DNA from: Streptomyces sioyaensis
Lineage (GTDB): Bacteria; Actinomycetota; Actinomycetes; Streptomycetales; Streptomycetaceae
NCBI RefSeq assembly: GCF_004122735.1
Contig: NZ_SDIF01000012.1
Coordinates: 1-64,000 of the forward strand
DNA: 64,000 nt
Direction of reading: 5' to 3'
Positions within the stretch are counted from its first letter, which is position 1; each line of letters begins with the position of its first letter. Shown here piece by piece: positions 1-6,775 of the stretch. The notes beneath the pieces were generated by a model. The model did no database searches. It saw nothing but the letters and a program-made list of their open reading frames with translations, and was not told the DNA's origin. The position numbers and the translations under genes are program-made.

Positions 1-41
1 CCTTGGGGGAGTGAGGGGGGCGGGGTGAGGGATCGGGTGGT

Positions 42-1433
42 TCAGCGGGGTGTCCGGTCCAGTCCGAGTGCTCGGGCGACCTGGGCGAGGGAGCGGTTCT
101 GCTGCTCCTCGTAGAGGTCGAAGGGGTCCAGGACCTCGCGTCCGAGGACGCCGGAGAGCCAGGCGCTGTCGTAGGCGGCGGCCTCCTGGTCGTTGTTCCT
201 GGTGCCTTCCTCGCTGAGGTTGGACTGGAAGATGCCGGCCGCCGAGCGGGGCAGGAAGTCCTCGTAGACGACGGGTTCGGCGCGGGCCCAGCCCTGTGCC
301 ACCAGGTCCCGGAGGCCGGCGGGCGGGCGGTTCCCGTCGTCGGGCCGGCCGGGCACGAGGTGGTAGGTGAAGTGCGCCAGGCCCTGTGCGGCCAGTTCCT
401 GTTCGGTGTCGGGGAGTTCCTCGGCCCACAGGGCGCGGGCGAGGTCGGCCCGGTCGGTGTCGGGCCGGCGGGCCGCCTCCTCGTCGACGCGGGCGAGCAG
501 CGCGTCATAGCGGGCCCGGCCCTGGCGGGTGAGCGCGATGCCGCGGGCTTCGACCTCACCGAAGCGCACCCGCAGCGCACCGCTGATCACCTCGCCGTCC
601 GGGGTGCGCAGGGCGCGGGGCTCGGCGAGGGCGCGGAAGGAGGTCTGGCGCAGCAGGACATCGGGGCCCTTCCAGCGGGGCGGCCCCTGGATGGTGTCGA
701 TCATCTCGATGCCGCGCTCGGTCATCCGCCGGTAGAGCTCGTCGATGTCCAGGACGCGGGGGGTCAGGTGGTTGATGTGGGTGCTGCGTACGCCGCCGAT
801 GTCCGCGGCGACGGCGGAGACCCGCTCCAGGGTTTCGTACCACGCCCGGTCCACCGGATCCGTCGACAACTCGAAGGACTGCACGGCGAGTTGGAGGAAC
901 CGTTCGGCGTCCGCTTCGGGCAGTTCGCCGGCGGCCTCCGCGCGGTCGGCGAGGTCCAGCAGCTCCTGGGGGAAGAGCCGGCGGCCGGCAAGGAAGTTCT
1001 CCAGGCGGGCGCGCAGGTCGGCGTCGAAGAAGCGGGGGTCCGCGGGGGTGAGCAGGGAGGTGAACACGCGGAAGGGGTTGCGGGCCAGTTCCTCGCCGTC
1101 GACGGGGCGGAAGGCGGTCGACACGACGGGGACCGCGCTGGCGGCGGCTTCCCGCAGGTCGTAGAAGCCCACCGGGTGCATGCCCAGGGCGCCGAAGATC
1201 CGGGCGACCTGCTGGAGTTCGGCGGGGGTGCCGACGCGGATGGCGCCGTGCCGCTCCGCGGTGACCCGGCCGATGGATCCCAGGCGCTCGGCGTCGGCGC
1301 CCTGTGCGCGCAGCACGTCCTCGTTGACCTCGCGCGAGACGTCCACGAGCGTGGTGTAGGCGGGCACTTCCCGCCCGTACATGTCCGAGAGCCGCTGCGC
1401 GAAGGCGGCGCGGAGTTGCCACTGGCCGATCAT
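42..1433 (-). CDS. HglS-like 2-oxoadipate dioxygenase/decarboxylase (DUF1338)
   Basis: 463-residue cytosolic protein of the DUF1338/YdcJ family. Characterised members (HglS) are Fe(II) enzymes converting 2-oxoadipate to D-2-hydroxyglutarate in lysine catabolism. Family-type landmarks are visible: RHGAIRVGT around residue 62, STHINHLTP around 217-224 and FGEVEARG around 291-298. These supply candidate metal ligands His62, His219/His222 and a Glu. I chose the ATG at 1433 because GGAAGGA lies just upstream; a longer frame starting at 1493 would overlap the preceding gene. It follows the flavoenzyme gene at 1459 by 25 nt, so they probably form one transcript. The substrate is inferred from family and from the neighbouring D-2-hydroxyacid dehydrogenase; it is not shown by sequence alone. 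Confidence 0.85.
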   Translation of the reverse strand: MIGQWQLRAAFAQRLSDMYGREVPAYTTLVDVSREVNEDVLRAQGADAERLGSIGRVTAERHGAIRVGTPAELQQVARIFGALGMHPVGFYDLREAAASAVPVVSTAFRPVDGEELARNPFRVFTSLLTPADPRFFDADLRARLENFLAGRRLFPQELLDLADRAEAAGELPEADAERFLQLAVQSFELSTDPVDRAWYETLERVSAVAADIGGVRSTHINHLTPRVLDIDELYRRMTERGIEMIDTIQGPPRWKGPDVLLRQTSFRALAEPRALRTPDGEVISGALRVRFGEVEARGIALTRQGRARYDALLARVDEEAARRPDTDRADLARALWAEELPDTEQELAAQGLAHFTYHLVPGRPDDGNRPPAGLRDLVAQGWARAEPVVYEDFLPRSAAGIFQSNLSEEGTRNNDQEAAAYDSAWLSGVLGREVLDPFDLYEEQQNRSLAQVARALGLDRTPR

Positions 1434-1458
1434 CGGGGGTCGTCCTTCCGTCGGGGAT

Positions 1459-2628
1459 TCACACCACATGGATTTCCGGGCGGACCGCGGCACCGGTCGT
1501 GAAGCGGTCGGCGCTGAACGGGGTCACGTCGACGAACGGTGCGCGCTCCAGGTGGAGGTCGCGCATGATCTCGCCGACCGCGGGGGCCTGCAGGAATCCA
1601 TGGCCGGAAAAGCCGGTGGCGTACAGGAAGTTGTGCACCGCGCCGGAGCGCCCGATGAGCGCATTGCGGTCGGGGGTGACCTCGTAGAGTCCGGCCCAGC
1701 CGCTGGTGGTCTCCATGTCGGCGAGGGCGGGGGCCCGGCGGCGTGCGGCGGCACGGAACAGTTCGAGCCAGTCCGGTGTCCAGGTGGTGTCGAAGCCCTC
1801 GGCCTGGCCGGGGTCGGCGAGGCCGAACAGCAGCCCGTCGTCGCTGTTGTGGAAGTAGGCCGTCGAGGCGAAGTCGATGGTGAAGGGGATGCGCGGGGCG
1901 GGCGGCGCGAGGGGTGCGGTGAAGGCGAGTTGGCGGCGGACCGGGCGCACCGGGAGGTGGACCCCCGCCATGTCGCCGATCTCCGCGGACCAGGCGCCGG
2001 CGGCGCAGATGACCGTGGCGCAGGAGATCCGGCCGTGCGCGGTGTGGACGGCCGTGACCCGGTCGCCGGTGGTGTCGAGGCCGGTGACGGCGGTGTGCGT
2101 GGCGAAGACGGCGCCGGCCCGGGCGGCGGCGCGGGCATAGCCCCGGACGGCGAGTCCGGGCCGGGCGTGGCCGTCGTCCGGGGAGTAGGCGGCGGCCACC
2201 AGTCCGTCGGTGCTGACGTAGGGGCAGAGCTGTTGTGCCTCGCGGGTGCCGATCATGCGGCTGGGGACCCCGAGCTCGTTCTGGATCCGGATGCCGGACT
2301 CGAAGTCCGCGGCCTGCTCGGCGCTGGTGAGCAGGAAGAGGTAGCCGACCTGGTCCAGCCGGACGTCGGCCCCGGGCCGCTGCCCGAAGTCCCGCCAGGC
2401 GCGCAGACTCCGGCTGCCCAGTGCGATGTTGAGCGGGTCGGAGAACTGGGCCCGGACACCGCCGATCGGCTTGCCCGAGCTGCCGCCGCCCAGCTCGCCG
2501 CGCTCGATGACGACGATCCGGCGCACCCCGGCCTCGGCCAGGTGGAAGGCGATGCTGGTGCCCATCACGCCGCCGCCGATGATCACGACATCGGCGGTGG
2601 ACGGAACGCGGCGGGAGCTGGAGGACAT
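1459..2628 (-). CDS. FAD-dependent DAO-family amine/amino-acid oxidoreductase
   Basis: 389-residue protein of the glycine oxidase/sarcosine oxidase/pipecolate oxidase (DAO) superfamily. The Rossmann FAD motif VVIIGGGVMGTSIAFHLAEA sits at the N-terminus (about residues 11-30), and a C-terminal GFSGHGFLQAPAVG segment is typical of the flavin-contacting end of this family. The start at 2628 (MSSSSRRVPS) removes a poorly conserved 13-residue extension. It is the first gene of the two-gene unit with the HglS-like gene and diverges from a LysR regulator. In a lysine pathway it would fit a pipecolate- or D-amino-acid-oxidising step, but the exact substrate cannot be read from the sequence. Confidence 0.8.
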   Translation of the reverse strand: MSSSSRRVPSTADVVIIGGGVMGTSIAFHLAEAGVRRIVVIERGELGGGSSGKPIGGVRAQFSDPLNIALGSRSLRAWRDFGQRPGADVRLDQVGYLFLLTSAEQAADFESGIRIQNELGVPSRMIGTREAQQLCPYVSTDGLVAAAYSPDDGHARPGLAVRGYARAAARAGAVFATHTAVTGLDTTGDRVTAVHTAHGRISCATVICAAGAWSAEIGDMAGVHLPVRPVRRQLAFTAPLAPPAPRIPFTIDFASTAYFHNSDDGLLFGLADPGQAEGFDTTWTPDWLELFRAAARRRAPALADMETTSGWAGLYEVTPDRNALIGRSGAVHNFLYATGFSGHGFLQAPAVGEIMRDLHLERAPFVDVTPFSADRFTTGAAVRPEIHVV

Positions 2629-2832
2629 GGACAAGAGGCCGATCCCTTCCGGAGGCCGCAGCCGCACGCCGTGAGGACGGACGGCGCGAGCCCGGGCGGT
2701 CAGTGCAGGGCGAAAAGAGCTGATCAGCCAGGGCCTGTCCGAGGGGCCGGCCCTAGCTGCTCGTCATCGTGCAGCACTCCAACCGTTGACGTCTACGAAC
2801 AGTTAGTGCGTCTGATCTATTACGATCTCTAT
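2629..2832. promoter_or_regulatory. divergent promoter region, flavoenzyme/HglS versus LysR
   Basis: A 204-nt spacer between divergent genes. Its right end (about 2795-2832) is distinctly AT-richer than the surroundings and contains GTTAGTGCG and CTATTACGATC, a plausible place for a LysR-type operator and both promoters. No exact box can be assigned by eye. Confidence 0.5.
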
Positions 2833-3747
2833 ATGGATTGGACGAGTGCCCAGCTGCGCTCACTGGTGGAACTGACCCGACGCGGCACGATCACCGCGGC
2901 GGCACAAGCCCTTGGATACACGCCCGGCGGGGTCTCCCAGCAGATCGCCGCGCTGGAGAAGGCCGCCGGTATGGAACTGCTGCGGCGGGTCGGGCGGCGG
3001 GTGGAGCTGACCGACGCCGGCCGGACGCTGGCGTGTCATGCCGAGCGGATCCTGTCCACGGAGGCGGAGGCCGTCGAGGCCCTGGAGCGCACCCGTCACG
3101 AGATCTCCGGGGTGATCCAAGTGGGGCTGTTCGCCACGGCGGCCGCGGAGATCCTGCCGCCGGCCCTCCAGGAGGTGCGCCGGGTGCACCCCGGGCTGAC
3201 GGTGCACAGCCGCGATATGGACGTGGACGAGGTCCACCGCGCCGTTTCCTCCGGCGCGGTGGATCTGGCGCTCGGTGTGGGCTACCCGGATGTGCCCATG
3301 CCGCGCGAGCCCGCCGTGCGGGTGCGGCAGCTGTACCGCGAGCGGTTCGCGCTGGCGGTCCCCGCCGGATCGCTGGCCGGACGCGAGGTGATCGGCCTGG
3401 CGGACACCCAGGACCTGGGCTGGATCCTGCCGTCACCCGGCAGCTACTACGGCCGCGCGGTGCGCACCGCCTGCCGACGGGCGGGCGTCGAGCCCCGGGT
3501 CGAGCACGAGGTGACGGACACGGCCGCCACGCTGGCGCTCGTCGAGGCGGGTATCGGGGTGAGCACCGTGACGGATCTGATGCTGAGCCTGCGGGCGTCC
3601 CGGCTCGATGTCGTACGGCTGCGGGAGCGGATCGAGCGGCACATCGTCGTGCTGGTCCGTTCCTCCGCCGAGCACCGGCCGACGGTGGCGGCGCTGGTCG
3701 AGGTGCTCCAGGCGGTGTCCGGTCCCCGGCGCGACACCGCCAGGTAA
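2833..3747 (+). CDS. LysR-family transcriptional regulator
   Basis: 304-residue LysR regulator. The N-terminal winged HTH runs from about residue 2 to 60 (AAAQALGYTPGGVSQQIAAL is the recognition region) and is followed by the periplasmic-binding-protein-like effector domain (IQVGLFATAAAEILPPAL onwards). An upstream frame continues far back in the same register, but ATG 2833 begins exactly where the family normally starts. Divergence from the flavoenzyme/HglS operon suggests it controls that operon in response to a pathway intermediate. That is the usual LysR arrangement, not something proven here. Confidence 0.88.
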   Translation: MDWTSAQLRSLVELTRRGTITAAAQALGYTPGGVSQQIAALEKAAGMELLRRVGRRVELTDAGRTLACHAERILSTEAEAVEALERTRHEISGVIQVGLFATAAAEILPPALQEVRRVHPGLTVHSRDMDVDEVHRAVSSGAVDLALGVGYPDVPMPREPAVRVRQLYRERFALAVPAGSLAGREVIGLADTQDLGWILPSPGSYYGRAVRTACRRAGVEPRVEHEVTDTAATLALVEAGIGVSTVTDLMLSLRASRLDVVRLRERIERHIVVLVRSSAEHRPTVAALVEVLQAVSGPRRDTAR

Positions 3748-3812
3748 CTCCGCCCAACAGCCCCGATTCCAGGGTGAGTTGCGTGATTCCCCGGGGCCGG
3801 TTCGCCCGCCGT

Positions 3813-3864
3813 GCAAGAAGGGCGTCCACTCGCCCTGCGGGGCCCGTCCACCAGCCCTTCTTGC
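3813..3864. promoter_or_regulatory. 11-bp perfect inverted repeat upstream of the permease
   Basis: GCAAGAAGGGC (3813-3823) and GCCCTTCTTGC (3854-3864) are perfect inverted copies separated by 30 nt. They lie between the LysR stop and the permease start. They could be a terminator for the LysR gene, a leader hairpin of the permease mRNA, or a spaced operator. There is no T-run after the right arm. Confidence 0.55.
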
Positions 3865-3996
3865 CCTCAGCCACGCAAGTTGTCGCGCTGCGGTCCCTTT
3901 TGCCGGGGCGGATCGTGAGTGATGGTTTCAGGCCAGTGGTGACCCACGCCACGACGGCAGCCCGTCGTGCTGCCGTTGCCTGATAGGGAGCTGACG

Positions 3997-5502
3997 ATGT
4001 CCCCCCATCACACCCCGAAATCTCCGCTTCCCGCCGTACTGGGAAGAGGTCCGCAGGGAATCTTCAGGCGCACACTGCCCCATGAACAGCCCGCCGGTGA
4101 GCGCATGGTGCGCACCCTGGGCCTCACCCAGCTCACGATGATCGGCATCGGTGCCATCATCGGGGCCGGCATCTTCAGCCTGGCCGCGGCCGTCGCCCGC
4201 GATGTCGCAGGTCCCGCGGTGCTCATCTCGTTCCTGGTGGCCGGTGCCGCGTCGCTGTGTGCGGCCTTCGCCTATGCCGAGTTCGCCGGCATGGTGCCGA
4301 AAGCGGGCTCGTCCTACACCTATTGCGCCGCGGTCCTGGGGGAGATCGTCGGCTGGATCGTGGGCTGGGACCTGCTCCTGGAGTACACCGCGATCGTCGC
4401 CGTCGTGGCGATCGGGATGTCGGGCTACCTGGGATTTCTGCTGGAGGCCGTCGGCATCCATCTGCCGGCCTGGGCCCTGGGCGCGCCCGGCACCGGGGCC
4501 GGCCACCAGATCGATCTGCTGGCGGTCGCGATCTGTCTCGGCGTGGCCTGGCTGCTGACCCGCGGCACCCGCACCTCGGCCCGGGTGGAGACGGTGCTGA
4601 CCATCGTCAAGATCGCCATCGTGCTGCTGGTGATCGTGGTCGGGTTCACCAAGGTCAAGACCGGCAATCTGCAGCCCTTTGCGCCGTTCGGTCTCGGCGG
4701 GGCGTTCACCGGAGCGGCGACGGTCTTCTTCGCCGTCTTCGGTTACGACGCGCTGAGCACCGCCGCGGAGGAGTCGCTGGAGGCCCGCCGCAAGCTGCCG
4801 AAGGCGATGATGCTGTCGCTGGCGGTCTCCATGGTGCTCTATGTGCTGGTCTGCATCGTGCTCACCGGGATGCAGCACTACACCGAGATCAACCCGGAGA
4901 GCGGGATCTCCAGCGCCTTCCGGAGCGTGGGGCTGAGCGGGCTGGCCAATGTGATCGCCGTCGGCGCGGTCATCGGCATCGTCACCGTGACCTTCTCCTT
5001 CATGATGGGCGCCGCCCGCCTGTGGTACGCACTCAGCCGGGACGGCCTGATGCCGGCCTGGTTCGGTGCCATCCATCCCCAGCGCAAGGTTCCGCACCGC
5101 GCCACCTGGCTGATCGGTGTGGTCTCCGCCGTGCTGGCGGGGGTGCTGCCCATCAACGCGGTGGCCGAACTGACCAATATCGGCGTGCTGCTGGCGTTCG
5201 TGGTGGTGTCCGCGTCCGTGCTGGTCCTGCGCTACCGCAAGCCCGACCTGAAGCGCGGATTCCGCTGTCCGGGCATGCCGGTGGTGCCCGTCCTGGGCAT
5301 GGCGTTCTCGATGTGGCTGATGTCGTTCCTGCAGTGGGAGACCTGGGTGCGGCTCGGCGGCTGGCTGGTCGTCGGGCTGATCATCTACGCCACGTACGGC
5401 TACCGCCGCACCCGCACGGTCATGCCGGGCGGGTCGGTGGACCTCGACGCCCTCGACGAGATGCCCGACTCCGGCGACGCCCCGCCCGTACCCGCCGGGT
5501 GA
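3997..5502 (+). CDS. APC-superfamily cationic amino acid permease (CAT type)
   Basis: 501-residue integral membrane protein with about 12 hydrophobic segments. The first carries the APC signature GIGAIIGAGIF (about residue 50), the consensus substrate-binding unwound helix. The 45-residue cytoplasmic N-terminus and overall length match bacterial CAT-type transporters (lysine/arginine/ornithine and other amino acids). Start ATG 3997 has AGGGAG six nt upstream. Its position between the HglS/flavoenzyme pair and the D-2-hydroxyacid dehydrogenase gene fits uptake of the amino acid being degraded. Specificity is inference. Confidence 0.85.
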   Translation: MSPHHTPKSPLPAVLGRGPQGIFRRTLPHEQPAGERMVRTLGLTQLTMIGIGAIIGAGIFSLAAAVARDVAGPAVLISFLVAGAASLCAAFAYAEFAGMVPKAGSSYTYCAAVLGEIVGWIVGWDLLLEYTAIVAVVAIGMSGYLGFLLEAVGIHLPAWALGAPGTGAGHQIDLLAVAICLGVAWLLTRGTRTSARVETVLTIVKIAIVLLVIVVGFTKVKTGNLQPFAPFGLGGAFTGAATVFFAVFGYDALSTAAEESLEARRKLPKAMMLSLAVSMVLYVLVCIVLTGMQHYTEINPESGISSAFRSVGLSGLANVIAVGAVIGIVTVTFSFMMGAARLWYALSRDGLMPAWFGAIHPQRKVPHRATWLIGVVSAVLAGVLPINAVAELTNIGVLLAFVVVSASVLVLRYRKPDLKRGFRCPGMPVVPVLGMAFSMWLMSFLQWETWVRLGGWLVVGLIIYATYGYRRTRTVMPGGSVDLDALDEMPDSGDAPPVPAG

Positions 5503-5549
5503 CGGCCCCGCCCGCGCCTCGTCCCTCCCCCGCGAGGGGCGAAGTGCCT

Positions 5550-5600
5550 CGTCCGGGAGGGGTGAAGCGCTTCGTCCGGGAGGGGTGAAGCGCTTCGTCC
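5550..5600. repeat. 23-bp tandem repeat, two exact copies plus partial
   Basis: Two identical 23-nt units beginning CGTCCGGGAGGGGTGAAGCG at 5550 and 5573, followed by a partial CGTCC and preceded by a degenerate copy around 5534-5549. The array sits between convergent genes (permease stop 5502, LysR stop 5702). Each unit contains the palindrome AAGCGCTT. Confidence 0.85.
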
Positions 5601-5701
5601 AGGCCGGCCGGACCGCGCACGTCCGGGGGTACGGCAGGGGTCCGGGCAGGGCGCGTCAACCGCCCGCTCCCGGCGCCCCGCCTGCCCGGAAGCCGGGGCA
5701 C

Positions 5702-6616
5702 TCACTCGGCCGGTGCCGGGTGGAGATACGGCTCCCCGGCGGGCACCGCGCGCCGCAGGGCGTCGAGCGTGGTGGTGAGCAGCGGATTGCTGTTCTCGCT
5801 GCGGTGCAGCGCCATGACGGTGCGGTGTGCGGAGCGCTGGGTGAGCCGGGTGGCTTCGATGCCTTCGTCGGGCACATGGCCGAGCGCCGGGACCACGGCC
5901 GCCCCGAGACCCGCGGACACCAGCTCCCGCACCACGGCGTAGTTGTTGCTGCGGAAGGCGACGGCGGCCTCGAACCCGGCGGCCGCGCACAGCCGGACGA
6001 ACGAGCGGGCCCCGGCAGTGCCCTCCCGGCTGGTGATCCAGCGGGCCCGGGACAGCTGCGGCAGCTGGGCGCTGAGGCCGCTGCCGCGGGCCCGCAGCAG
6101 GACCAGATCCTCCCGCAGCAGGTGATGACGGGTCAGGCCGGCCGGCCACTGCCGGGGGCTGAGCCCGTACTCGTACACCACCGCCACATCCAGATCGCCA
6201 TGGCCCAGGGCGGTGATCAGTTCCTCGGGTTCGCCCTCCTCCAGCTGGATCTGGGCCCGGGGGTGGGTTTCGACGAGGGCGGACAGCGCGGAGGGGACGA
6301 GCCGGACGTCGGCCGTGGGGAAGCTGCCCAGCCGCAGCCGGCCGGTGGCGCCGGCGGCGAGCTCGTGGACCTGGTGGTCCAGCTCGTCCATGGCGGCCAG
6401 CACAGGGGCGCTGAGGTCGACCAGCCGGTGTGCCGCGGCGGTGGGGCGGATCCCGTGCGCCTCCCGCTCGAACAGCGACAGCCCGGTCTCCTTCTCCAGG
6501 GCGGAGATCTGCTGCGAGATGGCAGAGGCGGTGTAGCCGAGGTCGCGGGCGGCGAGGGCGAACGATTCGCTGCGGACGACGGCCTTCAGCGTGAGCAGAT
6601 GCAGTGGCTTCAGCAA
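5702..6616 (-). CDS. LysR-family transcriptional regulator (TTG start)
   Basis: 304-residue LysR regulator: N-terminal HTH (ARDLGYTASAISQQISALEK around residues 20-40), then a type-2 periplasmic-binding effector domain. I place the start at TTG 6616, which reads LKPLHLLTLKAV as in the family. It has AGGGAG six nt upstream, whereas an earlier in-frame TTG at 6670 lacks a ribosome site and adds 18 atypical residues. It diverges from the YdiJ-like dehydrogenase/GDH pair and is the obvious candidate regulator of it. It ends 200 nt from the convergent permease. Confidence 0.85.
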   Translation of the reverse strand: MLKPLHLLTLKAVVRSESFALAARDLGYTASAISQQISALEKETGLSLFEREAHGIRPTAAAHRLVDLSAPVLAAMDELDHQVHELAAGATGRLRLGSFPTADVRLVPSALSALVETHPRAQIQLEEGEPEELITALGHGDLDVAVVYEYGLSPRQWPAGLTRHHLLREDLVLLRARGSGLSAQLPQLSRARWITSREGTAGARSFVRLCAAAGFEAAVAFRSNNYAVVRELVSAGLGAAVVPALGHVPDEGIEATRLTQRSAHRTVMALHRSENSNPLLTTTLDALRRAVPAGEPYLHPAPAE

Positions 6617-6775
6617 CGCGGACTCCCTGGGACGCAGGTGAACAGCAGCATAAGCATCCTTTGCCCTCAAGCGTCAATTGTTTCGTCCTGCTGGGTCTTG
6701 TCGGGCGCCCCGGCCGCCACACATCGTGGTGGGAACCAGGCCGAAGTGGCCGGTGAGCACGAAGGAGCACGCACT
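6617..6775. promoter_or_regulatory. divergent promoter region, LysR versus dehydrogenase operon
   Basis: A 159-nt spacer between divergent genes. The stretch around 6645-6690 is AT-richer and includes the palindromic core TCAATTG. A good Shine-Dalgarno, GAAGGAG, precedes the GTG at 6776. It probably holds both promoters and a LysR site, but no box can be defined by eye. Confidence 0.5.
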
